From: Shinisaurus crocodilurus
Taxonomy: Eukaryota > Chordata > Lepidosauria > Squamata > Shinisauridae
Length of the DNA: 64,000 nucleotides
Direction of reading: 5' to 3'
Assembly: GCA_021292165.1 (NCBI GenBank)
Contig: CM037879.1
Span: 37,726,339 to 37,790,338 of the forward strand
Below are positions 34,626 through 44,925 of the stretch, piece by piece. The notes under the pieces were generated by a model. It did not search any database. It worked only from the letters and a program-made list of their open reading frames with translations, and was not told the DNA's origin. A program made the position numbers and the translations under genes. Numbering within the stretch: the stretch's first letter is position 1; every line of letters begins with the position of its first letter.

Positions 34626-35317
34626 TAAAATATGTGTCAAAAACCTGGGTGAGGAAGTGAAGGAGAAAAACAAATCCTCTTGGTTGTTTGCTTGTATAAC
34701 GCCAATTACACTCAGAGTTTCTCTTGCCCACCATCTTCCCCTCTTGAGAATTCCCCAATACATGTTCTAGATGGAATAAAGAAGAGAAAGAAAGACCAGG
34801 ATAGGGGAGGGAAGAAGAGGTAAAGAAGAGTGGTGATTGGAAATGGAAGAGAGAGAGGGGGAGAGAGGGAGAGAGAGAGAGAGAGAGAATTCTCCAAGCC
34901 AAGTGGCTCTTTTTAGAGGGCTCTTTAAATTTCAGAGGAATTTAGGAGGTGTAGAGGGTGTGTGAGGGTTGCACATACTTAAATTAACTTTATGAGGTGA
35001 GGTGGCGGAGGTCTTTTTCTTGCTTTCTTAAAACTGTAAAACCTATTTAAAAACCCAGCCCTTCATGGATTATGACATCACATAGTCCTAACCCTCTTTT
35101 TGGTATAATCTTCTGCCTGCAGCTATATGGGAGAAATTAAAGTGGAGAGGGAGCAATAAGTTTGTTGAGATGATTAAATCCTTTTCTGTGTTGAAGCTAC
35201 TGAACTTTTGCAGAAGCCATACATTCCAGTTTGGGGCAGTAAAATCCGATGCCGTGTGAAATACTAGTATTTTGCAGGGAGCTCTTCCTGCCCTTCCCCC
35301 TCCATCTTCAAAATGTA
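34626..35317. other. Intron with (GA)n tract
   Basis: A GA-rich microsatellite lies at 34848-34888 with further AGAG runs upstream. Nothing else is recognised. Confidence 0.5.
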
Positions 35318-35513
35318 ATTTATTTATTTTTTATTTATTTATTACATTTATACCCCGCCTTTTTTCCTACAAGGAACTCAAGGCGGCTTACATAATAATC
35401 CTCCTCCTCTCCATTTTATCCTCACAACAACCCTGTGAGGTAGGTTAGGCTGAGAGGCAGTGACTGGCCCAAAGTCACCCAGTGAGTTTCATGGCTGAGC
35501 GGGGACTAGAACC
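35318..35513 (-). mobile_element. Sauria-type SINE, antisense, head truncated
   Basis: On the minus strand it runs from ggttctagtccccgctcagc through the body to gccttgagttccttgtagg and a long TTTATTTA-type tail. The first part of the tRNA head is absent. A CR1 fragment begins about 85 bp further on. Confidence 0.85.
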
Positions 35514-35596
35514 AGCAGTGGGCATGTAAGAGCAGAAAAGCAGGGAGAGAAAAAACACACAATGAGCAGACTGTGGAAGGAAAAGGAGAGCTAAGT

Positions 35597-36061
35597 GGAG
35601 AGGGTTCAGAGGAGGGCAACAAAGATGATTAAGGGACTGGAAATAAGGCCCTATGAGGAGAGACTGAAAGAACTGGCCATGTTTAGCCTTCACAAGAGGA
35701 GACTGAGGGGAGATAATGATAGCACTCTTCCAGTACTTGAAGGGTTGTCACAAAGAGGAGGGCCAGGATCTCTTCTCGATCATCCCAGTTTACAGGACAC
35801 GGAATAATGGGCTCAAGTTACAGGAACCCAGATTCCACCTAAACATCAGGAAAAATTTCCTGACTGTCAGAGCAATAAGACAATGGAACCAACTACCTAG
35901 GGAGGTGGTGGGCTCTCCCACTCTGGAGGCATTCAAGGTGAAGCTGGACGGCCATCTGTCAGAGGATGCTTTGACCTAGATTCCTGCATTGAGCAGGGGG
36001 TTGGACTCGATGGCCTTGTAGGCCCCTTCCAACTCTACTTTTCTATGATTCTATGATTCTG
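35597..36061 (+). mobile_element. 5'-truncated CR1 LINE, 3' end
   Basis: The translation gives [38 protein letters not shown] and, after a frame change near 35716, QEPRFHLNIRKNFLTVRAIR and the end of ORF2. It closes with the canonical CR1 end ctatgattctatgattctg. It differs from the copy at 41.5-41.9 kb at only a few positions per 60 bases by eye, so the two are close subfamily members. Confidence 0.92.
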
Positions 36062-36620
36062 TGTTTTTAAAAACTGAATGACTAAAATGTCTGGGAGAAT
36101 AAAAAGGTCTTCACCTGGCACTGATAAACTCACAATGGAGGTATCAAACAGGTCTCTCTAGGAGGACATTCCACAGGAGGGATACAACCAACGAAAACAT
36201 GCTCCTTTAGTAGACACCCGCCTCACCACATTTTTCAGGGGCATCTGGAGGCGGATCTCTGAGGATGATCTTAGGGTCCAGACAGGTATTTATGGGAGGA
36301 GATGATCCTTCAGGTAGCCTGGTCTCAAGCCATTTAGGGCTTTAACAGGTAATACCAGCACTTTGAATTGGGACCAGATATGAACTGGAAGCCAGTGCAG
36401 ATCTTAAAACGTATGATTGTATAGGCCAATCCCTGTTAACAATTTTTCTGCCCTAGTTTGGTGCAGCCAAAGTTTCCAGACTGTTCTCAATGGCAGCCCC
36501 ATGTATAACACATTGCAGTGATCCAAATGAGAGGTTACCAAAGCATGGATAACCGTCACTTCAGAGGCAGCGCTGTGTAGATCAGATTGCAGTACTCCGA
36601 ATGTGATGTCATCCTGGCCA
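36062..36620 (-). mobile_element. L2-type LINE 3' UTR, antisense
   Basis: On the minus strand it contains the noncoding 3' part of an L2-type LINE (gggtcccaattcaaagtgctg, catgggctgccattgagaac), matching in order the 49.9-50.2 kb region. No coding part is preserved. The CR1 copy at 35597-36061 abuts it. Confidence 0.6.
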
Positions 36621-36889
36621 CGTCTGCCTATTTCAAGCGCCCTCCACTCAAACTCTCACATAATTTCTATTTCCCTTTGGGGTTTTATGCCTTTATTGTT
36701 TACTCCTTTAAATATTCCTTTAGTCATGGTATCAGTCAGGCTATTTTCCAGCTCCAGTTTTCACACAAAACAATTTCTAAATTTGGCATCTCTTTTCACC
36801 AGTCAATTCAGGAATAGCAGGATTGGGCATTTAAGAAATGGGCTTTCTCTTCATGTAGTTTGTCAAGTATTTCACATTGTGCTTGTGGT
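36621..36889. other. Intron, nothing recognised
   Basis: No supported feature before the CR1 5' region. Confidence 0.4.
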
Positions 36890-36922
36890 ATAGAATGTGA
36901 TTACTCGAGGTCAACATACTCG

Positions 36923-37030
36923 AGAGCTGAAAGGGAAGGGTGTGGCCTGAGAGCTGAAAGGGAAGGGTGTGGCCTGAGAGCTGAAAGGGAAGGGTGTGGC
37001 CTGAGAGCTGAAAGGGAAGGGTGTGGCCTG
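36923..37030 (+). repeat. Four 27 bp monomers at the CR1 5' end
   Basis: The unit gagagctgaaagggaagggt + gtggcct is repeated four times with no visible differences, directly before the CR1 5' leader. Its place suggests it is part of the CR1 5' UTR, perhaps promoter-like monomers. Confidence 0.85.
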
Positions 37031-40000
37031 ACAGCTCATTCTGTTCCTGACTCCCAGCTGAGCAGGAGCACAACAGGAGAGAGGCTCCAGCTGTTTTTGG
37101 GGCTGTGATAAGGCAAGCAGGCTCCCAGAGAGCGAGCGAACAGAGTGAGCAAACAGGGAGAGAAAACAGGAGTTTGGCAGCGGAGTTCGGCAGGGGAGCT
37201 CAAGGGGGAGGTCCCTAAAAAAAAAAAAAAAAAAAAAATTCTAGGAAGACAGAAACAGAGCACTATGGAAGGAAAGGACTCAGCAGTGGTGGTGACCTGC
37301 AAGGGGTGTGCAATGTTTGTTTTCCTGCCGGAGATCGACATGGCCTACACGTGCAACAAGTGCAAGCTGGTCACGCTGTTGGAAGAAAGGTCAGAGGACT
37401 GGAGCAGCAAGTGTCAACCCTCAGGAGCATAAGAGAAGCGAGGAGTTCTTAGAAAGAACGGTGGATCTACAGCACCAAATCACAGTACAGGAGCCAGAAG
37501 GGCAACGGCAGGATGAGGCGGAGTCGGAGACTGCAGAGGCAGGGAAAATAACGCAGGGGGAACTCCCTGGAAAAGGGTGACTGTTAGGAGCAGAAGAACT
37601 ACAAGACACTCTGCGCCTGTGGAAGCAGTGGAGCTATGGAACCGCTTCCATGTATTGAGGACGAGAGCGAGACAGCCTCGAAAGGGCGGGGCGCAGGGGC
37701 CAGCCTAAGAGGAAGAGAAGAGTACTCGTAGTGGGAGACTCCCTCCTGCGGGGGATTGAAGCCAAAGTATGTCGCGAAGACCCATGGACTCGCCAGGTGT
37801 GCTGTCTCCCCGGGGCACGGATTAAGGATGTGTCAGAGCAGCTGCCGAGGCTCATGCAGCCCACCGACACATACCCCTTTCTTCTCTTCCACGTGGGTAC
37901 AAGTGATACTGCCAAGCGGAGTTACAAAGAAATCACGGCAGACTTTGAAGAGTTGGGAATGGAACTCAAGAACTTCGGGGCCCAGATAGTTTTCTCATCC
38001 ATCCTTCCAGTACTTGGAAGAGTACTGGAAAGGGAAAGAAAAATACTCCGAGTGAATGACTGGCTACGAAGGTGGAGCCGACGTGAGGGATTTGGATTCT
38101 GGGACCACGGGCTACACTTCCTGGAAGATGGACTGCTGGCAAAGGATGGGTTGCACCTCACAAGGACTGGGAAGAATGTGTTTGGCCACAGCATGAGGAA
38201 CTTAATCAGGAGGACGGGGAGGAACGGGGGTCCATGGAAGGCTTTGCAATGGAGAGAAAGCCAGCGGTGCCATATAGCTCCCAAAATGGGGGAGGGACTA
38301 AAGCACATATCTCGATTCTCTATAAATGCCCAGAGTATGGGCAACAACAAGACGAACTTGAATTTTTGATACATGAAGGGCAATACGACTTGAATGAAAC
38401 CTTCCGTGGATGACCTCCCATGACTGGAAGTACCGCAATTGTAAGGGTATAACTTGTTCCCCAAAAGGAACAGAAGCAACAGAACGGGAGGTGGAGTTGC
38501 ACTGTATGTTAAAATACGTATCTCTGCACAGAGATACAGGAAGAGGAGCTTGGTAGCCCCATTGAGAGCTTCTGGGTTAAAATAAAGGGGCAAAGATATA
38601 AAACGAACATGGCGGTGGGTCTATACCGACCACCCAATCAAGGAGAAGACGAGGATGGAACTTTTGAAAAACAAATTGCCATTGTTTCAAGGAGGCACGA
38701 TGTGGTAGTAATGGGAGACTTCAATTTCCCTGATATCTGTTGGGAGACTTATTCAGCCAAACATGGCCCCTCCAAGAAATTCCTGAGCTGTGCTGCTGAT
38801 AACTTCCTCCTACAGAAAGTGGAGGAAGGAACTAGAGGATCGACTATCCTTGACCTGATTCTAACCAACAGAGACGAGTTAGTGGATAAAGTGGCAGTTT
38901 CGGGAACTCTGGGGGAAAGTGACCATGTTATACTTGAGTTCTTGATTCTAACGGAAGCAAAAGCTGAGTGTAGCCAAACACGTACCCTGGATTTTAGGAA
39001 AGCCAATTTTAACAAACTCAGAACAATGATTAGTAAGATCCCATGGCAAGTGACTCTCACGAGAAAGGGAGCCCAGGAGGGGTGGGAGTTTTTAAAAAAG
39101 GAAATTTGAAAGGCACAATTGCAAACAATTCCCAAAAGGAAAAAAGGCAGAGGGCAACAGAAGAAGCCAATGTGGCTTCACAATAAACTCAAAGATGACC
39201 TGAAAACAAAAAAGGACACGTATAGGAAGTGGAAGGAAGGACAGGCTACAAGTGAAGAGTACAGGCAGGTAGCACAGAACTGCAGGAATAGTGTCAGGAA
39301 GGCTAAAGCTGAGAATGAGCTAAGGTTAGCGAGGAATGCTAAAAGCAACAAAAAAGCTTTCTTCAGATACGTGCACAGTAAAAGACAGAAGAAAGAACTG
39401 GTGGTTCAACTACGCAATGAGGATGGCCAATTGATAACAGAAGACAAAGAAAAGGCAGAAGTGTTCAATTCCTACTTCAGCTCGGTCTTCTCCCAAAAGA
39501 GGGTCTATGACCCCCCTGGCAAACCTGAAGTGCAGACTGAAGGGGCAGGATTGCAGCTTGAGATTGATAGGCAAATGGTCAAGGAGCACCTGATTACTCT
39601 GAACGAGTTTAAATCTCCAGGGCCTGATGAGCTGCATCCTAGAGTAATAAAGGAACTGGCAGAAGAACTCTCAGAACCACTGTCTATTATCTTTGAGAAA
39701 TCATGGAGGACAGGTGAAGTGCCAGACGACTGGAGGAGGGCAAATGTTGTTCCCATCTTCAAAAAGGGCAAGAAGGAGGAACCTGGGAACCAGGGATGTT
39801 GAAGAGTCCTTGGTCTCGAGTCACGAGTCGAGTCACGAGTCTTTGGACCCGAGTCTCGAGTCCGAGTCCGAGTCCTTGGTCCAAAATGGTGACTCACGAG
39901 TCACGAGTCCTGAGTCACTCCCAAAACTGACTCCACGAGTCCCTATTAAAATCAATGGGGTTTCCCCCCAACAAAATAAGGCTACTTCAGATGTGTGGCT

Positions 40001-41944
40001 TAAATAAATTCTAGGCACAAGTGTGCCTTTTTATTTCAAAACTCTGCAACTGATTTTGGCAAGAACAGACCAGGCAGACAAACCCAAAATAACCAGGCAG
40101 GCAGAGGAGGCAGGGAACCCCAAATCAGGCAGGCAGAGGCCTTTGTCTTGGACAATTCAACTGTTGAACAGGTCAAGAAGAGATCAGGCAGGCAGAGGAG
40201 GCTGGGAACCCCAAACAGGCAGGCAGAGGCAGCCAAAACCAAAATGTCTGACCCTAACCCAACCCCCCCCCCCCACAACACATCAATCAAAATAAATCTC
40301 AACACATCGTTGTGACTGCGCTCCTGGTAGCTGTCCATAGTGGCCGAGCAGCGGCGCGCCTCGCTTCCATGCGCTCTTCACCGGTGATTGCGCTCCTTCT
40401 GGCACAGCCAGAAGACTCGTCAACAGCCCAGGGATGTTGACGAGTCCTTGGTCTCGAGTCCCGAGTCGAGTCTCGAGTCCCATTAAAAATATTGGGACTT
40501 GAGTCCGAGTCGAGTCAGAGGGGGGACTCAGTCCGACTCACGAGTCGAGTCCTCGAGTCCGAGTCCCCATCCCTGCTGGGAACTATAGGCCAGTCAGTCT
40601 GACATCAATCCCCGGGAAGATTTTTGAGCAGATTATAAAGAAGTCAGTGTGCAAGCACCTTGAAAACAATGCAGTGATTACTAGAAGCCAGCATGGATTT
40701 GTCAAGAACAAATCCTGCCAGACTAATCTGATCTCATTTTTTGATCGGGTAACCTCCCTTGTGGACTGTGGGAATGCTGTGGACATTATATACCTGGACT
40801 TCAGCAAAGCTTTCGACAAAGTGCCTCATGATATCCTGATTAGTAAGCTAGCTAAGAGTGGGCTAGATGGAACAACTATCAGGTGGATCCACAATTGGCT
40901 ACAGAATCGGACTCAAAGAGTGCTTATCAATGGTTCCTTCTCAAACTGGGGAGAGGTAACGAGCGGGGTACCACAGGGCTTGGTCCTGGGCCCGGTGCTC
41001 TTCAACATTTTTATTAATGACTTGGATCAGGAGGTACAGGGAATGCTTATCAAATTTGCAGATGACACAAAGTTGGGTGGAACAGCTAATACTCTGGAAG
41101 ACAGAAACAAAATTCAAAGTGACCTCGATAGGCTGGAGCGCTGGGCCGAAAACAACAGAATGAAATTTAATAGGGATAAATGCCAAGTGCTGCACCTGAG
41201 AGAGGAAACCAAATGCAGAGTTACAGAATGGGGGACACTTGGCTCAACAATACTACAAGTGAGAAGGATCTTGGAATTGTGGTAGATCACAAACTGAATA
41301 TGAGCCAGCAATGCGATGTGGCTGCAAAGAAGGCAAATGCAATTTTGGGCTGTATTAATAGAAGTATAGCTTCCAAATCGCGGGAAGTGATAATTCCCCT
41401 TTACTCGGCACTGGTTAGGCCTCATCTTGAGTACTGCGTCCAGTTCTGGGCACCACACTTTAAGAAGGACATAGACAAACTGGAGAGGGTTCAGAGGAGG
41501 GCAACAAGGATGATAAAGGGACTGGAAACAAGGCCCTATGAGGAGAGACTGAAAGAACTGGGCATGTTTAGCCTTCAGAAGAGGAGACTGAGGGGAGATA
41601 TGATCGCACTCTTCCAGTATTTGAAGGGATGTCACACAGAGGAGGGCAAAGATCTCTTCTCGATCATCCCAGTTTGCAGGACATGGAATAATGGGCTCAA
41701 GTTACAGGAACCTAGATTCCACCTAAACATCAGGAAAAATTTCCTGGCTGTCAGAGCAATAAGACAATGGAATCAACTACCTAGGGAGTTTGTGGGCTCT
41801 CCCACTCTGGAGGCATTCAAGGTGCAGCTGGACAGACATCTGTCAGAGATGCTTTGACCTAGATTCCTGCATTGAGCAGCGGGTTGGACTCGATGGCCTT
41901 GTAGGCCCCTTCCAACTCTACTTTTCTATGATTCTATGATTCTG
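37031..41944 (+). mobile_element. Near full-length CR1 LINE, inactive, split by a hAT element
   Basis: The element runs from a 5' leader to the canonical CR1 3' end (ctatgattctatgattctg), about 4.1 kb without the hAT insert. ORF1 has a Cys motif (CKGC ... CNKC, about 37294-37365) and an SGNH/GDSL esterase-like domain (GDSLLRG near 37733, HVGTSD near 37895, DGLHL near 38146). ORF2 has an APE endonuclease (MGDFNFPDICW near 38720, SDH near 38922) and a reverse transcriptase (FSKAFDKVPH near 40801, SGVPQGLVLGPVLFNIFIND, FADD near 41058), then the C-terminal tail (FWAPHFKKDIDKLERVQRR). Frameshifts in ORF1 (near 37385), in the early endonuclease region (38.3-38.6 kb), and after RT (near 41200), plus the insertion at 39791-40575, make it inactive. 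Domain content and order are those of CR1. Confidence 0.93.
39791..40575. mobile_element. hAT element with GAGTC-rich ends, 785 bp, nested in CR1
   Basis: It starts CAGGGATG and ends CATCCCTG. It is flanked by a perfect 8 bp duplication CTGGGAAC (39783-39790, 40576-40583). The CR1 reading frame continues across the two flanks once the insert and one duplication are ignored. The end regions are dense arrays of GAGTC and CGAGTC motifs on both strands. The middle has several caggcaggcagagg repeats and no transposase. A second copy of the left end (cagggatgttgacgagtcc) lies inside at about 40431. Confidence 0.92.
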
Positions 41945-42024
41945 GTTTTCAGGAAGGCCTGCCTTTTGTAGTGATTTTAGTTATAGTTGTAGTTATGGAT
42001 CTCTCAACTAATCCCCCCCCCATC

Positions 42025-42708
42025 CAGGGCCGGCGCTACCGCTAGGCCAACTAGGCTATTGCCTAGGGCGCATAGCGGAAGAGCCTGCCCTGCCCGCCCG
42101 CCCGCCTCTCCGAGAAAGCCAGGTCAGTGCGGGGGATTGCGCCCGGAGTAGTGGTGGGGCCGAGCCTGGGCGTCTCCCTCCCACCTTGCCTCGCCTCCGC
42201 GCTGCCTCCCGCCTCGCCTCGCCTCTGCGCCGCCTCCCCCCCACCTCGCCTCGCTTCGCCTCTGCGCCGCCTCCCCCCCGCGCCGCCTCCCCCCCACCTC
42301 GCCTCGCTTCGCCTCTGCGCCGCCTCCCCCCCGCGCCGCCTCCCCCCACCTCACCTCGCTTCGCCTCTCCTCCGCGCCGCCTCCCCCCCGACACCTACCT
42401 TCTCCGCGCTGTTTCCGGAGCCCCGCCCGCGCTCTGTTTTGGCGGGAAGAACCAGGGCAACAGGGCTTACAGCCCTGTTGCTCTGGTTTCCCCCGGCCAA
42501 AAACAGAGCGCGGGGGTCCCTTTTCAGAGGAGGCGTGGGAAGGTAGGTGGGGGGTGGCAGCGGCAGCGTGCGGGGGGGGTCCGGTGGCGGCGGGGGGGGC
42601 GGGAGGTTGCAGAGCAGGGCTGCTTTCCGGAGCCCCCCCCATGGTATGAGAGGGGGGGCGCTAGTTATAATTTAGCCTAGGGCGCCAAACTGCCCTGCAC
42701 CGGTCCTG
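42025..42708. mobile_element. GC-rich non-autonomous hAT element, 684 bp
   Basis: It starts CAGGGCCGGCGC and ends GCACCGGTCCTG, with 10 of 12 bases complementary. It is flanked by a perfect 8 bp duplication CCCCCATC (42017-42024, 42709-42716). Just inside, gcctagggcgc occurs at both ends. The interior has tandem 'gcctcgcctctgcgccgcct' units and a hairpin at about 42430-42515. Long open frames on both strands here are artefacts of GC-rich repetition. Confidence 0.92.
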
Positions 42709-42716
42709 CCCCCATC

Positions 42717-43157
42717 TTTGCCAAAGAATGAATTCCTAGAGGGTAAAAAGAATCCAAAACAGGAGGACAAGACTGAATAACCACAAAATTCAGATCAGTC
42801 AAAATAATGTGTTCAGACAGTGAGAAAAAAGGTTGTAAACAGTAGAAATTGAGGTTTGAAAGGTCAAAGTCATGGAAATAAATGTATATTGGCTAGAATA
42901 ATACAGTTCAGTAATGGAATCCATGAATCAAAGCAAAACAAATGAACAAGCCCAAGAACCAAAAATGACTTAGCATTCCCCCCCTGCTCCTGACCTCATT
43001 AAATGTTAGCATTAGTGTAATCATCACAGTGTCACAGAGAGAGGCAGAAGGGAAAGACTGTGAATGTGACAAAAGCAATAGTAACACAAGTAATTATTGT
43101 TCTGTTGTTTTTTTCTAGAAAAAAGTGCTGAAGCACAGAAATAGCCACATGCCTAAG
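42717..43157. other. Intron, nothing recognised
   Basis: AT-rich sequence with no supported feature. Confidence 0.45.
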
Positions 43158-43294
43158 GGTGCAATCCTATGCGTGTTTAGACAGAAAAAAATTCCTACAA
43201 CTCCCAGCATGCCCCAACAAGTATGGCTGGCTGGGGAATGCTGGGAGTTGTAGGTCTTTTTTCTGTCTAAACACGTATAGGATTGTGCCCTAAG
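43158..43294. repeat. Family B palindromic MITE, complete
   Basis: gtgcaatcctatgcgtgttt and acagaaaaaaattcctacaa face ttgtaggtcttttttctgt and aaacacgtataggattgtgc. CCTAAGG lies next to each end, possibly part of a target duplication. Confidence 0.8.
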
Positions 43295-43341
43295 GCATTG
43301 CACAAATATTAGCTAGTTGTAATCTTTACAACCCTGAAAGG

Positions 43342-43476
43342 CAGGGGTAGGCATCCTAGTGCATTCCAGATGGTTTAGACTACTACTCCCATAAGCCCCA
43401 GCCAAGATCGCCAATTTTCAGGGATTATGGGAGTGGTAGTCCAAAACATCTGGAGGGCACCAGTTCCCTACCCCTG
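43342..43476. mobile_element. hAT-type palindromic MITE (family E), 135 bp
   Basis: Ends caggggtaggcat and ccctacccctg; arms ccagatggtttagactacta and tagtccaaaacatctgg. Flanks ctgaaagg (43334-43341) and ctgtaagg (43477-43484) match at 7 of 8 bases. Confidence 0.88.
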
Positions 43477-43489
43477 CTGTAAGGTATAG

Positions 43490-43900
43490 GAAAGGATGAA
43501 TCCGTCAGCTTCAATTTTGCTCAGTTTCTCATTTTTCAGCCTTAAGTTCCTTTCATCTGGTTTCCACATCAATTTGCACTTTTGTTTTGAAACCCCGCAC
43601 AAAAGATTGTACACATTTCCGGGCACAGTCCTCCTGACACATGCATTTTTGTTCGCACCTTTCCCTAACATACACATTTTTGGCAAGCACTTTGCCCCCC
43701 TTCTCCCAATATAATGTGTATTGTTCTTGTGTGTTCTTTTCAAAAATATGGACGTTTGTGTGTACACAGTTCCCGAATATACGCATTGCAAAATTTGGAG
43801 AAGTGCAAAATTTGGAGAAATACACATTGTTTTGCATATTGGTTCAGGGTGTAGGTTCGCATTAAAATGTGAACTGAGCTAATTTCTCCCCCATCCCTAT
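43490..43900. mobile_element. Family I repeat, opposite orientation to 12645-13105
   Basis: gtgtacacagttcccgaat, cattttgttcgc-like and tttggagaaatacacat motifs correspond to complements of those at 12.6-13.1 kb. It ends near ccccatccctat. Confidence 0.45.
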
Positions 43901-43916
43901 GCGGCGGGCCGGCGGC

Positions 43917-44050
43917 CGGCGGTGGAGTGGAGGGGACTGAGGCTGAGAGAGAGCAGCTTGCCTAAAGCCACCTGGTGCTGTGTTCAGGCAGAGGTGAGAG
44001 TCAAACCAGGGACTTCCTGATCTATAGCTCAGTCTCTTAGCCACTGCGCT
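43917..44050 (-). mobile_element. tRNA-derived SINE, antisense (third family)
   Basis: The minus strand begins with a tRNA-like gcgcagtggctaagagactg (A-box-like), then ccctggtttgactctcacct (B-box-like) and a body ending ctctctcagcctcagtcccc. It is not a functional tRNA gene, because it runs on into SINE body sequence. Confidence 0.7.
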
Positions 44051-44142
44051 TTACCAACTTTTGACGCCTCCACATCGAACCACTTCGGGTCCTGCTATGT
44101 GCCATAATCCAGGTCTGGAGTGGAGATTACACAGATGGGACT

Positions 44143-44235
44143 TTTCATAGATTTCATAGATCATAGAGTTGGAAGGAGCCTACAAGGCCATCGAGTCCAA
44201 CCCCCTGCTCAATGCAGGAAACTAGAGGAGGGGTC
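44143..44235 (-). mobile_element. CR1 3' tail fragment, antisense
   Basis: On the minus strand: tttcctgcattgagcagggg, gttggactcgatggccttgt, ccttccaactctatga, the last ~90 bp of CR1. It directly abuts 5S-like sequence on its 5' side. Confidence 0.85.
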
Positions 44236-44295
44236 TCCCATCCAAGTAATAACCAGGCCTGACCCTGCTTAGCTTTCCACACTCAGACAAGCTGA
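44232..44295 (-). ncRNA. 5S rRNA-derived segment (SINE head or pseudogene)
   Basis: On the minus strand the 43 bp ending ...cttggatgggagacc match the middle of vertebrate 5S rRNA (aagctaagcagggtc, ggcctggtta.tacttgg) with about two differences. This includes most of the internal promoter C box. The 5' part is degraded and the 3' end of 5S is replaced by a CR1 tail. It is therefore not a functional 5S gene; a 5S-headed SINE is the likely origin. Confidence 0.75.
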
Positions 44296-44319
44296 GCCAG
44301 CGTAAGCCACAGGACAGCT

Positions 44320-44925
44320 GCTCAGTGCCGGTTCCAGGTTTTTGAAGACCCTTGGGCAAGACACTCTCAATGGCCCCAGCAGGGGAGGCTGGCGATGCCT
44401 ATGTCAGTGGGGCTCCTTATCCATTGCAGCTTTTATTCTGAGCTTTATAGGAGCTATCCATGGTGGTGCACCCATTCTGGGGATGGAGTACCACACCATG
44501 GATAGCTCCTACATAAAGCTCGGAATAAAAGCTGCAATGGATGAGGAGCCCCACTGACGCAGGCGTCACCAACCTCCCCCGTCAATGGGCCCGCCCTCCC
44601 TCCCTCCCTCCCTCCCTCCCTCCCTCCCTCTATGAGTCTGTGTTCTCACTGCCCTTGTCACCCACTGCTGTTGCTCCTCATAGTTTCTCACCATTGCTTC
44701 CGTTTGCTTGCTCGACTAGCAGAGAGCCAGTGAGCAAGCAGGCAGTGGCATCTACTGCCTCGCCTTTTCACCACCACCGTTATCTGAGCCAGAGCAAGAG
44801 GCAAGTGAACATACAGGTTGCAATGGTGAAGAGCAGAAGCGACTGCAGGGGACTCTTGTCAGTGGGTCCTTGCTGGGGTGTGGGCCCTTGGCAGGTGCCC
44901 AATCATGCCTACCCTTGATGCTGCC
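44320..44925 (+). repeat. Family D repeat containing a family C MITE and (CCCT)n
   Basis: The outer sequence matches 14812-15165: ggttccaggtttttgaagac at the start, then gagagccagtgagcaagc, agcaagaggcaagtgaac and ggcccttggcaggtgccca. Inside lie a family C palindrome at about 44375-44572, flanked by tcaatggc/tcaatggg, and a (CCCT)n microsatellite at 44595-44631. Confidence 0.65.
44375..44572. mobile_element. Family C palindromic MITE, nested
   Basis: Arms ggaggctggcgatgcctatg / gcgtcaccaacctccc and gctttataggagctatccat / atggatagctcctacataaa face each other. Related copies are at 47655, 59095 (half) and 62209. The flanking tcaatgg repeat suggests an 8 bp target duplication. Confidence 0.75.

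Noticed and set aside
36923..37030. CRISPR-like array
   Set aside because: Units are directly adjacent with no spacers, and the context is a vertebrate LINE.
37922..38593. 223-codon open frame on the minus strand
   Set aside because: It is antisense to CR1 ORF1 esterase and endonuclease coding sequence.
42120..42660. CpG island or promoter
   Set aside because: The GC-rich stretch is fully contained in a transposon; no exon or TATA/initiator context is seen.
42124..42680. Long open frames on both strands (up to 172 codons)
   Set aside because: They are Arg/Gly/Pro-rich translations of GC-rich tandem units inside a hAT element with exact ends and target duplications.
43917..44050. tRNA gene on the minus strand
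   Set aside because: A- and B-box-like motifs are present but the sequence continues as SINE body and does not close as a cloverleaf acceptor stem.
44232..44295. Functional 5S rRNA gene
   Set aside because: Both ends of 5S are missing or degraded and a CR1 tail replaces the 3' end.
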